A DNA stretch of 64,000 nucleotides from Castor canadensis (GCF_047511655.1 NC_133397.1:129230308-129294307); one strand, 5' to 3'; shown: positions 1 through 11,400, counted from the stretch's first letter. The notes: a model not told the origin generated them from the letters alone. Made by a program: numbers and translations.

Positions 1-868
1 AGACAGCTGGAGTTTGGGCCTGGGATCCAAACCTCTGTCACTGTTGTTTACTGGCTAGGCTAGTTTTCATTGACTGGACTGTCACACTTGACTGTAAACT
101 TCTGTGGGTGAGGACTTTCAGGCAGGCCAACAGTACGGCATCAGCTTGCACTTGACTTTTGGCAGAGCCTTACATTTTTTTTTTTTAAATTCTCCCTTGA
201 AATGTGTCTCCACCAGTTGTTGCCTTGTCTCCTCCTGTGCACCATGCTGTCTTCTCCCTTCAAAGACTCTTTCCTCAGCCAACCCACAGGTGTCTTTCTA
301 AAACACGCTTCTGATAAAAGCTATGTTCCTGAGCCTGAAGGCTGAGCCCTCCTCTCCTACCTGTTTCTGCACTGCCCCCGCCAGCTCGCCATGTACTCAC
401 TTCCATCACAAGCGTGCTCCCCCACAGTGCTGGCGCTTCCCCTCTGCAGTTCCAATGTCCTGCTCTTGATCCCACTGGTGCCTGACTTACAAGTTCCCTC
501 CTGTGCACTTCACTTCCCTATTTCTCTTGCTCACATTGTGATTCATGTAGATATTTACTTGTCTGTTCCTCCTTTCAGCCCGAGCTTCTTCCCAGATGTG
601 CTCACAATAGGGTAGGTGCTGAGTCGGTGATTAGAGGAACGTTTATATTTTATAAAGTGTTCCTCTTTTGCCTGTGCTTTTCAACTAGAGTTTGTCATCT
701 TTTCAAAAAGCCAGGATGAGTTGTTTTTTTTTCCTGTCCCATTTCTCCCATGGCAGGGAGCCCAGGATGTCCTAGAGAGGCATTCCTCAGTCCTCGCTCA
801 CTTTACCCTGTACTGAAACATTAAAAGAGCCTTCATCTTTCAGCCTTGCTCTTGTTTTGTTTTTATGT
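1..868. other. No recognised feature
   Basis: I see no gene, RNA or repeat that I can name here. The sequence is mixed unique-looking DNA with short T runs near 176 and 724. Its open frames are short and have no recognisable domain. Confidence 0.4.
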
Positions 869-1049
869 TTTTTTTTTTTTTAATTGGTACTGGGGCTTGA
901 GCTTAGGGCCTACACCTTGAGCCACCCCACCAGGCCTTTTATGCGATGAGTTTTTTTGAGATATGGTCAGGCTGGCTTTGAACCATGATCCTCCTGATCA
1001 CTGCCTCCTGAGTAGCTAGAGTTACAGGTGTGAGACACTAGCATCAGGC
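869..1049 (-). repeat. B1-ID dimer SINE, minus strand
   Basis: It begins with a T run (A-tail complement) and the ID-type box (ggtactggggcttgag...), then gives the 7SL-like half ending gtgagacactagcatcaggc. It abuts another SINE of the same orientation. Confidence 0.8.
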
Positions 1050-1290
1050 TTTTTCTTTTCTTTCTTTCTTTTTTTTTTTTTAACGTGAGACTGGGGTTTG
1101 AACTTAAGGTTTCCTGTTTGCAAAGCAGGTGCTCTACCACTTGAGCCACACATCCAGTCCATTTTGCTCTGGTTATTTTGGAGATGGGGTCTTGCCAACT
1201 GTTTGTCTAGGCTGGCTTCCAACAGTGATTCTCCAGATCTCAGCCTCCCGAGTAGGTCGCATCACTGGTGTGAGCCACAGGTGTAGCTCC
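1050..1290 (-). repeat. B1-ID dimer SINE, minus strand
   Basis: The T-rich start is followed by the longer ID variant with the gcaaagcaggtgctctacc box, then the 7SL-like half. It is inserted tail-to-head with its neighbours at 869 and 1291. Confidence 0.8.
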
Positions 1291-1371
1291 TGATTGGTGT
1301 CAGGATTTGAACTCAGGGCCTTATACTTGCTAGGCAGGTGCTCTACCACTTGAGCCACTCCACCAGCCTCC
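1291..1371 (-). repeat. ID-like SINE monomer, minus strand
   Basis: Only the tRNA-derived half is present (tttgaactcagggcc ... gccactccaccagcc). It is the third member of a run of same-strand SINEs. Confidence 0.7.
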
Positions 1372-1543
1372 AACTCTTTCCTTCTTAATGCAGTACTATG
1401 TAATGATTATAGGGTTTCACGTATGGCCTTGAGAAGCTCACAGTAATTCAACAATTTAAAAGTGACGTTACATCCAATTTTATAACAATGGTATGTAATA
1501 GCATGTATTTCAGTACTCTGAAGATTTAACTCCCAGAATATTT

Positions 1544-1740
1544 TTTTCTTTTTTTTGTGGTACTGAGGTTTGAACTCAAGGCATACACCTTGAGCCACTC
1601 CACTGACCCTTTTTTTGTGATGGGTTTTTTCAAGATAGGGTCTCTCAAACTATTTGCCTGGGCTGGCTTCAAACTACAATCCTCCTGATCTCTGCCTCCT
1701 GAGTAGCTAGGATTACAGGTGTGAGTCACCATGCCCAGCC
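1544..1740 (-). repeat. B1-ID dimer SINE with target-site duplication
   Basis: This is a full dimer on the minus strand. It is flanked by TAACTCCCAGAATATTT at 1527-1543 and TAACTGCCAGAATATTT at 1741-1757, 16 of 17 identical. That marks it as a discrete retrotransposition event. Confidence 0.9.
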
Positions 1741-1757
1741 TAACTGCCAGAATATTT

Positions 1758-2328
1758 CAAGAGTACATATGGTGTTAATTGTCGACATTCTCTGTTCTCT
1801 GACCAAATATAAATACCTCATAAGTAAAGATTTCATTTACTTAGTTTCTAGATCAAGTTTTCCAAACTTGTCCACACACCATCAAAATCAAACTTCTGCT
1901 AAAATATCTTTTTTTGTTTTCAGCATTTTCAAATGACTGTTTTACCTTTCTAGACCTCTTCCCTTTTGTGGATATGAATTCAGTGCTGTCCTTCTCATGT
2001 CATTGACCCTGTTGTGAGAATGTGTTCTTTTGGAAACTGCAGAATCCAAGCATAAGTGTTATCCCTGTGCAGATGGCTGATCCCTTGATTGGTAAGGGAG
2101 GACAGGCACAGGAAACAATCTCAGACCAATTTTCACTGCATTGTTGAAGTGCAGAACAATCTGGAAGCCACTTGGGATCTTCTACATTAGGATGTGTCCT
2201 GAGTTAACCTTTTTAAAATGATGGTGCACCCAGCATGGTTGGTTTTTAAGGAACCTACTTCACGATGCCAGAAATAAATATTTTTATTGTGTCTCTAGAA
2301 ATCAAAGCTTTTCCTATACCTACTCTCC
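1758..2328. other. No recognised feature
   Basis: Apparently unique sequence with no recognisable exon or repeat. Confidence 0.35.
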
Positions 2329-2530
2329 TTTTTTTTTCTTTTGCGGTACCGGGGCTTGAACTCAGGCCTACACCTTGAGGCACTCCGCCAGCCCTTTTTT
2401 TGTGGTGGGTTTTTTCAAGATACAGTCTCATGTCTTGTGAACTGTTTGCCCAGGCTGGCTTTCAGCCTTGATCCTCCTGATCTCTGCCTCCTGAGTAGCT
2501 GGGATTACAGGTGTGGCCATAGCGCCCGGC
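2329..2530 (-). repeat. B1-ID dimer SINE, minus strand
   Basis: T-run, ID box (ggtaccggggcttgaac), then the 7SL-like half ending gtggccatagcgcccggc. Confidence 0.8.
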
Positions 2531-2565
2531 TACAATTCTTTTATTTGAATTTTTTTTTAGACATT

Positions 2566-2640
2566 CAAGGGGCAGGGCCTAGGAAATGAAATGTGAGGCC
2601 TTGAGTTCAATCCCCAGTGCAGTCAAAAAAAAAAAAAAAG
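2566..2640 (+). repeat. Degenerate ID-like SINE, plus strand
   Basis: It ends ccttgagttcaatccccagtgcag followed by about 14 A, the plus-strand end of an ID element. The 5' part is decayed. Confidence 0.5.
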
Positions 2641-2797
2641 AAAAGAAAAGATTTTTAAAAATGTAAAAACAATTCCCTACTACAGCAAAATCATCACCAG
2701 ATATACATGTATAATGAAATGAAGTAGCTGTGGTGAAAGAGGGTGGGGTGTAAAGGCACTTCACTTTCCAGAGCTGAGTCAGAGAGCTCCTGATGAG

Positions 2798-3006
2798 GGC
2801 TGATACTAGCTAACTTTCACTGACATCCACCATGTGCCAGACTTGTGCTAAAACCCTACAGCCTGCTGTCTCATGTAATCACCACCACACTTTTCTGAGA
2901 AAGAAGGCCTTATTAGCACCATTTGACAGATAAACTAAAGGTCCACACAGTAGTAAAAGTGTAGTTGCTGGTCCTGGCACCGAGGTCTCCCAATTCCAAG
3001 CCCAGG
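2798..3006 (-). repeat. MIR-like ancient SINE, minus strand
   Basis: The order ctaactttcactgac ... catgtgccag ... tctcatgtaatcaccacc ... catttgacagataaact is the reverse complement of the conserved MIR core and 3' part. It is heavily diverged, as expected for a mammal-wide repeat. Confidence 0.65.
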
Positions 3007-3723
3007 CTTGAACTGCTGTGATCTTTGGTGGTCTGTGAAAATGTGTTTGTTACAGGTGTCACATGTTGGCAGTACAGGTGTACCTAGTGGGATACATGGT
3101 CTAATTATGGCATTGGATTCACTCAAAGCAGCTTGAACCCCAAATCGCACCATGCAAAGTCACTGGATTGCCCTGTGCCTGCTTTCCCACCTCTCCTCTC
3201 CTCCCCCACCCCCCTATTCCCAGCTACTGCTCTATGGCTGCTCTTTTCTGGGAGGGCTTTGATCAAGTTTGGCACCTTGTGGTTAAAACAGGCTTCATCC
3301 TGTGAGGTTCCGTTGCTTCTCTGGTTGAATCTGCTGCCTACTTCTGCTTCTCCAGGAGCCCCTCATCTGTTGTCGGTTTTGTGACGGCCCAGGTGTGGCC
3401 GCCAGAATGCCAGATGTTGGACAACAGTTGGTGCTGTGAAAGAGTGAGCATCAAATGTACCTTTTTTTTTTCTTACTCTCAGTGACATTACATGTTCTAG
3501 CTCCCATACTTCATGTCAATTTCTTTCATAATAAGTGTTTCCATGTTACCTTGAAAAGAAAAGGCTGGTTATTCCACACAGACATGTAGTCACTAAAAAA
3601 ACACTTGTAAGAAACATGAGAATCTATTTGATCAGCAAGATAAGAAAGCTGGATTAAAGTGCACTATATACACGTATAAAAGTGTCATAATGAAACCAAT
3701 TATGTTGTATAATTTAAAAAACC
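3007..3723. other. No recognised feature
   Basis: There is a C-rich patch near 3190-3220 and a T run near 3462. I recognise no gene or repeat. Confidence 0.35.
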
Positions 3724-3815
3724 AGGGGACTGGAGGGATGGCTCAAGTGGTAGAGCACCTGCCTAGCTAGGTGCAAGGCCTTGAGTTCAATCCCCAGTAC
3801 CAAAAAGAAATCAGG
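3724..3815 (+). repeat. ID-like SINE, plus strand
   Basis: ggatggctcaagtggtagagcacctgcc ... gttcaatccccagtacc is an ID body with tRNA-type A and B box spacing. A second A run follows at 3828-3843. Confidence 0.8.
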
Positions 3816-3962
3816 CTCTTTTTTTGAAAAAAAAAAAAAAAAAGTTAGATAATCCACTGGTTAGGTGGAGGTGGAAGGAAGTAGGCAGTCATGCATGGCA
3901 GTGGGCACACATAATATATTTTATTATATTTATTATATTTACTTGTACATTTAATTAATTAA

Positions 3963-4043
3963 TTTTTTGGTGGTACTAGGGTTTAAACTCAGGTCCTCAC
4001 GCTTGCTAGGCAGGCATCTTACCATTTAAATCATCCCACCAGC
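3963..4043 (-). repeat. ID-like SINE, minus strand
   Basis: tttttggtggtactagggtttaaac ... tcatcccaccagc is the tRNA-derived half only. Confidence 0.75.
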
Positions 4044-4071
4044 AAGGTGAAAAGTTTTACTGCCTATTTTT

Positions 4072-4099
4072 CACACACACACACATACACACACACACT
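4072..4099. repeat. (CA)n microsatellite
   Basis: Alternating CA units with one T interruption. Confidence 0.95.
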
Positions 4100-4540
4100 A
4101 TATTTTAAACTCCTGTAATATGGTAGCATTTCATATTTGTGTGAAGTGGAATATGTGGGAAGAATTTTTCTGGCGTGCTCAGCAAAAACACCTATAAGGA
4201 AAAGTATTTGATCTTTCAAAGACAATTGGAAAAAAGTGTTTCTTTCACTCTGATCCTTTATCATAGGATGCAGATGACCTATGAGTTCCAAGAATCTGAG
4301 TTGCTGTGGGAACCTGGCCTTGGACCTGCAGAGGGCCAAGGAAATGAGGCCTTTTGTGTCACTAGGCCCCATTGTCATTCACAGCTTCCTGTCAAGGGGT
4401 AGTGTTCTTTTAAGCTGCTTCAGGCTTCTGTGTCCACCATGTGGTCAAGTAGCACTTCCAGAGCTCAGAGCTAATGAAGAGAAAGATGCAGGAATCAGGC
4501 AGGTGGAGAGCAAAGTGTTACCTTAATTATGATAAAGGCA

Positions 4541-4650
4541 GGGCTGAGAGAGTGAGTGGTTCAAGTAGGAGAGCACCTGCGAGCAAGCGTGAGGCCCCAA
4601 GTTCAAACCCCACTACTGCAAAAACAATAAATAAAAAAAAAAATGAATAA
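4541..4650 (+). repeat. ID-like SINE, plus strand
   Basis: An ID body ending gttcaaaccccactactgc and followed by an AATA/A-rich tail. Confidence 0.75.
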
Positions 4651-5465
4651 ATAAAATTATGATAAAGGCTAGCATGGAGTGTATAGTTCAGCAGCAAGCT
4701 GTATACATTGATCTACCCACTCACAGTCAGCACTGGATGACCCCAGACCTATCCCTGTAAAATTCATCATATAGAGGACCAGCATAGAACGTGTGCAGTC
4801 TCTGTGGGAGAAACAAGGAAGCAACACGTTCATCTTGTGGAATCCCAGGCAGCTAATTCACTCTGCCTCTATGTGGAGTGGGGTAGAAGGAAAAGGGTGT
4901 GGTGTGAGAATTATGCAGATTGCTGGCAGTAGCCAATGGCTGGGCCATCTGGTCAGGGGATAGGTGACACTGAGTAGAGGTGTGTTGAAGGACATGATGG
5001 TTGGCACCAAGTGTGAAGTTGTTTTTGTTACATGTTAGTGCTCACCAGAAGCAGCTGTCATAAAAGAAGTGCTGAAAAGGGAAGACAAAATTTCTCCACT
5101 AGTTGATGTTAGCTTTCCTTTGCCATGTCAATCCTGTAATAGGGACTGTGGGTGTGGGAACAGATTGGCCATGATGGCAAAGATGGGGTATTGACCCAAA
5201 GCACGCACATCTACTTGCCAGGGCCAGGCTAGCGAGGCTGCCTGTCAAAGTCAGTTTGTCAGCAGCACAGACCAGGGTCTCTCATATGGAAACTACTCCT
5301 CAGGGAAGCTGACCTGAGGGTCCCTTCCATCATGGAAAGGCCCAACCCCCGGTCTCAGACTCCAGCCTCCAGTGTGGTAAGAAAATAAAGTTCTCTTGTT
5401 TAAGGTATGCAGCATGTGGTGCCTGTTACAAAGCCTTAGAAAAGAAACACATATGCTAGTTTAAT
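4651..5465. other. Mostly unrecognised; possible old LTR-related relic at 4980-5420
   Basis: The 3' part ends with agaaaataaagttctc, a polyadenylation-signal-like end. It has the texture of an old mammalian LTR or ERV internal fragment, but I cannot name the family and see no coding motif. Confidence 0.25.
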
Positions 5466-5665
5466 AACAACTAGCATTTATGGCTAGCTTTATGTTTTAA
5501 AGAGCCCTGTGAGCTACAGCTGTCATTTGACGCTCTTGACGATCCTTGCAAGTGGTTGGTAGGATATGTTACCATTCTCATTTGAGAAACGGGGGGCCGG
5601 AGAGCTCCCAGAGTCACGTGACAAAACTGGGTCTTGAACTCACATATTCTGACCCCAGTCCTTCC
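5466..5665 (-). repeat. MIR-like ancient SINE, minus strand
   Basis: ctagcatttatggct ... accattctcatttgagaaac ... gtcacgtgac ... gggtcttgaactcacat follows the reverse-complement order of MIR. Confidence 0.6.
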
Positions 5666-5899
5666 CTCTACCAAGGGGACGTGCCTGTTTGAAAACCACC
5701 AGTGGTTTCCCATGATCCCGAGTCCCTACTTTGAATAGCACACCAGGTTCCCTCACATCTGGTGTACCCGCTTTCCTGTTCCATCTGTGGTCATTCTCCC
5801 CTTTCAGCCTGTGCTTATCCACATGGAATAACTAGCCACTCAGCCCCAGTTGATTGCACCAATGTTCCCTCGTGCCATCCTTGAGCTCTTTCTGCAACC

Positions 5900-6326
5900 A
5901 AGATGCACTCGTGCCTTTCCAACTTGACAAGTTACTGTGCACTCAAGACCCAGCTCAAACATCAACTTCCTGTGAACCCCCTTGTGACTTTCTCCGCTGA
6001 GCCCCCATTTTTTGAATACATTTCTACAACTGCACTGTTAAGATTGTAAAACAAATCAGCTGTGTAGAAAAGGCCAGGGCTATGGAAGTAGGCATAGGGT
6101 GAAGTTCTGACTCTGCCAATATTTCACTCAATCGATGCTTCTGCTGAGCCTGAGTTACAGGAAAGGCACTGAATCATGTTCCAGGAATACAAAGGTGACA
6201 AAGCTGTCCTCACCCTGCAGGGTTACGATCGAATGCAGTCTACTTGAGGATTCAGACAGAAGGCAAATTAAAGTTTAGAGGTTAAGTGCACTGTACAAAG
6301 GAGAGAAAAAGAAAACAAGGTAGCAG
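5900..6326 (+). repeat. L2-like ancient LINE fragment
   Basis: cactcaagacccagctcaaac ... tgtgaacccccttgtgac and the later caggaatacaaaggtgacaaagctgtcctcaccctgcagg resemble decayed L2 sequence. A SINE at 6327 separates it from a further L2-like 3' end. Confidence 0.45.
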
Positions 6327-6503
6327 TCAGGCATGGTAGCACACTCCTGCAACTCCAGCTCCTTGGGAGGTGGAGCAGGAGGATCTGCAGTTCGAGTCTA
6401 GCTTGGGTAAAAGTAGCAAGATCCTGTCTCAAAAACAAACAAGCAAAAAACCCCAAAAGGGCTGGGGACATAGCCAACGTGGTAAAGTACTTGCCTAGCT
6501 CCT
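6327..6503 (+). repeat. B1-ID-type SINE, plus strand
   Basis: The 7SL-like half (catggtagcacactcctgc ... cagttcgagtctagcttggg) and an A-rich linker are followed by a truncated ID half ending gtacttgcctagct. Confidence 0.7.
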
Positions 6504-6639
6504 GTTTGTCCTCTGCAGAGGGAAGATGTGCCCCTGCTTCTCAGTGCTGCTAATTAAATGAGATGGCTTCTGTACATTGTCTGTAGCATCTGACACTTAG
6601 AATTCAAGATAACAGAGCTGGTCTAGTATTGTATGGTGA

Positions 6640-6755
6640 GGGCATTTCTATGTTTGTGTTTCTTCTACTTGACCCTGGGAGCTCCTTGAAAGCCAGCAAC
6701 AGTCTTACTCATCTTCATTTCATTAGTATTTGTTGAATGAATGCATGAATGCCTG
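6640..6755 (+). repeat. L2 3'-end fragment
   Basis: gggagctccttgaaagccagcaac ... catttcattagtatttgttgaatgaatgcatgaatg is the recognisable L2 3' terminus. Confidence 0.65.
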
Positions 6756-7082
6756 ACAGATGAGAATGTTCCAGGATCTTGGATGTTCTAAGACCAAAGT
6801 AATAGGTGAAGAATGGAATCAAAGAAACTACAGCAGCCATTCAAAAAAGAAGAAAAACTTTTTAAACATCTCAAAACATTTCCTTTTCAATTCAAAGAAC
6901 AAGTGGGCCTTCCTTCTGTGATTAATGTTTCCTTATGTATCAGAAATTACCAAACCTATTATATTAAACAGAGACCAGCATTTCGGTGGGTCAGTTTTGA
7001 TTTGAGAAAGCAGTAAGCTGTGTAGTTCAGACCAAGACAAATCCAAACAACCTGTTCTTCCCCCTCAAAAATGATCAGGACT
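6756..7082. other. No recognised feature
   Basis: A-rich unique-looking sequence with a 67-codon open frame that resembles nothing I know. Confidence 0.35.
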
Positions 7083-7308
7083 CTCTCTTTTTTTTTTTTA
7101 ACCCCTTGGTGGCAATGGGGCTTGAACCCAGGGCCTCACACTTGCTAGGCAGGCACTCTGCCACTTGAGCCACTCCACCAGCCATTTTTGGCATAGAGTA
7201 TTTTCAAGATAGGGTCTCATGAACTATTTTTCCGCGCTGGCCAATATCCTCCTGATCTCTGTCTCCTGAATAGCTTGGATTACAGGTGTGAATTACCAGC
7301 ACCCAGCT
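7083..7308 (-). repeat. B1-ID dimer SINE with target-site duplication
   Basis: A full minus-strand dimer flanked by ATCAGGACT at 7074-7082 and 7309-7317. Confidence 0.85.
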
Positions 7309-7317
7309 ATCAGGACT

Positions 7318-8103
7318 TTTTTTTTTTAAACAGAGGATTTAAAACATATTTAACTGAGAAACAGGTGAAGTCCAACAACAGCTGAGGAACTCCCTCTCTT
7401 TTCCTTCTCACCTCCCTTCAAGGGGACCCTGGGAACACAGAGAAAACACACCCACATGCCCCCCCAAACCCACTGCTTTAATTAACTGTAAATACCATGT
7501 ATGTAATTCTAAGCTTCAGTACCAAAAAAAAAAAAAAAAAAAAAGATTATGCTAGATAATACACTTCACTCTTCAAGGTCGGATTCTCACAAAACAGTCC
7601 CAAGCTGTTCACTGTGAGGCAATTAAACTGTAATTTGAGCACATTTTAAATAGTAAACAGTTCAACAAGTCTTTGTCCAGTGAAGTATCTCTAGGGAGGT
7701 GCAAGGCTTCTCGGCCAGTGGTACAGGTTCTCCAGAGGTGTGTGCAATCTGAATTTATGCTCCAAGTCACTGAACCCAGATTCTCCTCCCACCACTCCAT
7801 CCGTTTTCTTCAGTTTGGATGCAGATTTTGCTAAGCAGGTGGTCTGTAGCTTGCAATTGACAACACTTACCAGCTGTTAAATTTACACATCTCTCTCTAA
7901 TTTCAATGCTTAATTGCTCTCAGCGCACTCGATTTACAGCTCATAAACCCTCCCAGATGGCCTCAGTTCTCTCTGCCTAGTGAACTCTAAGCTAGTGAAC
8001 TGTAGTATCCCTTGAAGGAAGATGAACACCTGAATACTCTTATGAAGAATGTAAGATGCTTACAAATTTCTGTAGAGGAAAAAAATAGCATCTGAGGTTT
8101 CCT
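7318..8103. other. No recognised feature
   Basis: There is an A run at 7524-7543 and unique-looking sequence otherwise. Confidence 0.3.
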
Positions 8104-8166
8104 TTCTTTTCTTTATTTTTTGGTGGTACTGAGGTTTGAACTTAGGACCTTGCACTTGCAAGGCAG
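8104..8166 (-). repeat. ID-like SINE fragment, minus strand
   Basis: ttttttggtggtactgaggtttgaacttaggaccttgcacttgcaaggca is an ID 3' end that stops short. Confidence 0.65.
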
Positions 8167-8407
8167 CTAAGTGGTATATATGTATATATTTTTTTGAGTT
8201 GGCTTTGGAGAGAAATAAAAGTTAAGTTCAACAGCTGTCAGATCTTCTATTAGTCCTCTAAGATACTGGCTCTTCAAAATTGGTACATCTGGCAGGTACG
8301 TGCCTTTATATTTATAGTGTCCAGGATGACCAGGGAGGATAAAGGATGGAGATGATGTCATCACAAGCTATCTCAATGTCATTGGCATCTAAATAAGATA
8401 AAATCTA

Positions 8408-8600
8408 GGCGCCAGTGGCTCATGCCTATAATCTTAGCTACTTGGGAGGCAGAGATCAGGAGGAACATGACTGGAGACCAAACACATCTCCAAAATAATC
8501 AGAGCAAAATGGACTGGACGTCTGGCTCAAGTGGTAGAGCACCAGTGCTTGCTTTGCCAGTGCGAAGCCCTGAGTTTAAGCCCTAGTCCCACCAAAAAAC
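8408..8600 (+). repeat. B1-ID dimer SINE, plus strand
   Basis: The 7SL-like half ggcgccagtggctcatgcc is followed by an ID half ending gagtttaagccctagtccc. An L1 insertion site begins at its A-rich end. Confidence 0.85.
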
Positions 8601-8620
8601 CCCACAAGAATTCAGGTAGA

Positions 8621-10401
8621 CATTAAATTTATATGGAAACACAAGAGGCCATGAATAGCCAAGGAAATACTCAGTCAAAAGAACAATGCTGGAGGTATCA
8701 CAATACCTGATTTCAAACTATATTACAAAGCAATAACAATAAAAACAGCATGGTACTGGCACAAAAACAGACACGAAGACCAGTGGAACAGAATAGAGGA
8801 CCCAGATATGAAGCCACACAACTATAACCAACTTGTCTTTGACAAAGGCGCTAAAAATATACGATGGAGAAAAAGCAGCCTCTTCAACAAAAAGTGCTGG
8901 GAAAACTGGTTAGCAGTCTGCAAAAAACTGAAACTAGATCCATGCTTATCACCCTATACAAATGTTAACTCAAAATGGATCAAGGATCTTAATATCAGAC
9001 CCCAAACTCTAAAGCTGGTACAGGAAACAGTAGGAAATACTTTGGAATTAGTAGGTATAGGTAAGAACTTTCTCAATGGAACCCCAGCAGCACAGCAACT
9101 AAGAGATAGCATAGATAAATGGGACTTCATAAAACTAAAAAGCTTCTGCTCAACAAAAGAAATGATCGCTAAACTGAAGAGAACACCCACAGAGTGGGAG
9201 AAAATATTTGCCAGCTACACATCAGACAAAGGACTGATAACCAGAATATATAGGGAACTTAAAAAACTAAATTCACCCAAAACCAATGAACCAATAAAGA
9301 AATGGGCAAGTGAACTAAACAGAACTGTCTCAAAAGAAGAAATTCAAATGGCCAAAAAACACATGAAAAAATGCTCACCATCTCTAGCAATAAAGGAAAT
9401 GCAAATTAAAACCACACTAAGATTCCACCTCACCCTGTTAGAATAGCCATCATTAGCAAGGCGAGGATTGGGGGGGGGGGGAAGGAACCCTCTTACACTG
9501 TTGGTGGGAATGTAGACTAGTACAACCACTCTGGAAAAAAATCTGGAGGCTACTTAAAAAGCTAAATATTGATCTACCATTTAATCCAGCAATACCACTC
9601 TTGGGGATATACCCAAAAGACTGTGACACAGGTTACTCCAGAGGCACCTGCACACCCGTGTTTATTTCGGCACTATTCACAATAGCCAAGTTATGGAAAC
9701 AGCCAAGATGCCCCAGCACTGATGAATGGATTAAGAAAATGTGGTATCTATACACAATGGAATTTTATGCAGCCATGAAGAAGAACGAAATGTTATCATT
9801 TGCTGGTAAATGGATGGAATTGGAGAACATCATTCTGAGTGAGGTTAGCCTGGCCCAAAAGACCAAAAATCGTATGTTCTCCCTCATATGTGGACATTAG
9901 ATCAAGGGCAAACACAACAATGAGATTAGATTATGAGCACATGATAAAATCGAGACCACACTAGGGAGGGGTGAGGATAGGTAAGACACCTAAAAAACTA
10001 CCTAGCATTTGTTGCCCTTAACGCAGAGAAACTAAAGCAGATAGCTTAAAGCAACTGAGGCCAATAGGAAAAGGGGAACAGGTACTAGAGAAAAGGTTAG
10101 ATCAAAAAGAATTAACCTAGAAGGTAACACCCACGCTCAGGAAATCAATGTGAGTCAATGCCCTGTATAGCTATCCTTATCTCAACCAGCAAAAACCCTT
10201 GTCCCTTCCTGTTATTGCTTATATTCTCTCTACAACAAAATTAGAAATAAGGGCAAAATAGTTTCTGCTGGGTATTGAGGGGGTGAGTGGGAGAGGGAGG
10301 GGGCGGAGTGGGTGGTAAGGGAGGGGGTGGGGGCAGGGGGGAGGAATGACCCAAGCCTTGTATGCACGTATGAATAATAAAAGAAAAAGGAAAAAAAAAA
10401 A
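8621..10401 (+). mobile_element. 5'-truncated L1: C-terminal ORF2 plus 3' UTR
   Basis: The fragment enters ORF2 in its C-terminal third. An in-frame stop lies near the start (about 8650). A 212-codon open stretch at 8808-9446 carries typical L1 ORF2 sequence, including WNRIEDP just upstream and [37 protein letters not shown] and [18 protein letters not shown] 12-base G run at 9470-9481 lies where ORF2 is normally mixed sequence, and the frame breaks there. ORF2 similarity resumes to FSLICGH and a stop at 9898. The 3' UTR ends with a G-rich tract (10278-10344), gtatgcacgtatgaataataaaag and an A-tail. It cannot move by itself, because ORF1 and the endonuclease and reverse transcriptase regions are missing. 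Confidence 0.9.
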
Positions 10402-11055
10402 AGAAAATGTGGTATCTATGCACAATGGAATTTTATGCAGCCATGAAGAAGAACGAAATGTTATCATTCGCTGGTAAATGGATGGAATTGGAGAACATCA
10501 TTCTGAGTGAGGTTAGCCTGCCCAAATGATCAAAAATCATATGTTCTCCCTCATATGTGGACATTAGATCAAGGGCACACAACAAGGGGATTGGACTTTG
10601 AGCACATGATAAAGCGAGAGCACACAAGGGAGGGGTGAGGATAGGTAAGACACCTAAAAAATTAGCTAGCATTTGTTGCCCTCAACGCAGAGAAACTAAA
10701 GCAGAAACCTTAAAAGCAACTGAGGCCAATAGGAGAAGGGGAAGAGGTACTAGAGAAAAGGTTAGATCAAAAAGAATTAACCTAGAAGGTAACAACCACG
10801 CACAGGAAATCAATGTGAGTCAATGCCCTGTATAGCTATCCTTATCTCAACCAGCAAAAACCCTTGTTCCTTCCTATTATTGCTTATACTCTCTCTACAA
10901 CAAAATTACAGATAAGGGCAAAATAGTTTCTGCCTGGTATCGAGGGGGTAGAGGGGAGAGGGAAAGGGGGTGGGGCGGAGGATAAGGGAGGGGGTGGGGG
11001 CAGGAGGGAAAAATGACCCAAGCATTGTATGCACATATGAACAATAAAAAAAAAA
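10402..11055 (+). mobile_element. Second L1 3' end, tandem to the first
   Basis: It starts aaagaaaatgtggtatctatgcac, which matches the first copy from about 9733, and runs through FSLICGH, the 3' UTR, the G-rich tract (10942-11008) and an A-tail. It differs from the first copy at many scattered sites. It matches the minus-strand L1 at 27.8-28.5 kb better in places, for example ggggattggactttgagcac. That argues for a separate source element rather than a local copy. Confidence 0.85.
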
Positions 11056-11070
11056 AAGAATACAGGTAGA

Positions 11071-11285
11071 GGCTGGGCATGACTGTGCACTACTGTCATC
11101 CCAGCTACCAAGGGGTAGGGTGAGATCTGGAGGATTTCAGTCTGAGGCAGAAAATAGAGAGTAGGAACCTATGTGAAAAATAACTAAAACAAAAAAAGAG
11201 CTGGGATGTGGCTCAAGTGGTAGCACCTATCCAGCAAGTGAGAAGCCTTGAGTTTAAAACCCAGTATTGCCACAAACAAAAAACC
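11071..11285 (+). repeat. B1-ID dimer SINE, plus strand
   Basis: ggctgggcatgactgtgcac ... aaaagagctgggatgtggctcaagtgg ... gagtttaaaacccagtattgcc. It lies directly after the L1 TSD. Confidence 0.75.
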
Positions 11286-11400
11286 CGCCAAATCGCAATA
11301 CTCAGATACTAATTCCATCCACTTGGAAGCAGTCAGGAGGATCTTAAGTTTGAGACCAGCCTAGGCAGTGAGATCAGGTTGCAAAAAAGCAAAAACCAAA
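11286..11400 (+). repeat. 7SL-like SINE half, degenerate
   Basis: ccacttggaagcagtcaggagg ... gtttgagaccagcctaggcagtgagatc resembles the B1-like half without an ID part. Confidence 0.5.

Larger units (their letters stand above)
8606..11070 (+). mobile_element. L1 insertion with two 3' ends inside one TSD
   Basis: AAGAATTCAGGTAGA at 8606-8620 and AAGAATACAGGTAGA at 11056-11070 (14 of 15 identical) bound the whole block. Inside are a 5'-truncated L1 (8621-10401) and a second, shorter L1 3' end (10402-11055). The outer duplication fits one primary insertion. A second insertion into the first A-tail or a duplication of the tail would explain the rest. Confidence 0.85.

Noticed and set aside
3724-3815. 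tRNA genes within the ID-like elements
   Set aside because: They have tRNA-type internal promoter boxes but no cloverleaf and end in A-tails. They are SINEs.
8808-9446. 212-codon open frame as a host gene
   Set aside because: Its sequence is the C-terminal part of L1 ORF2.
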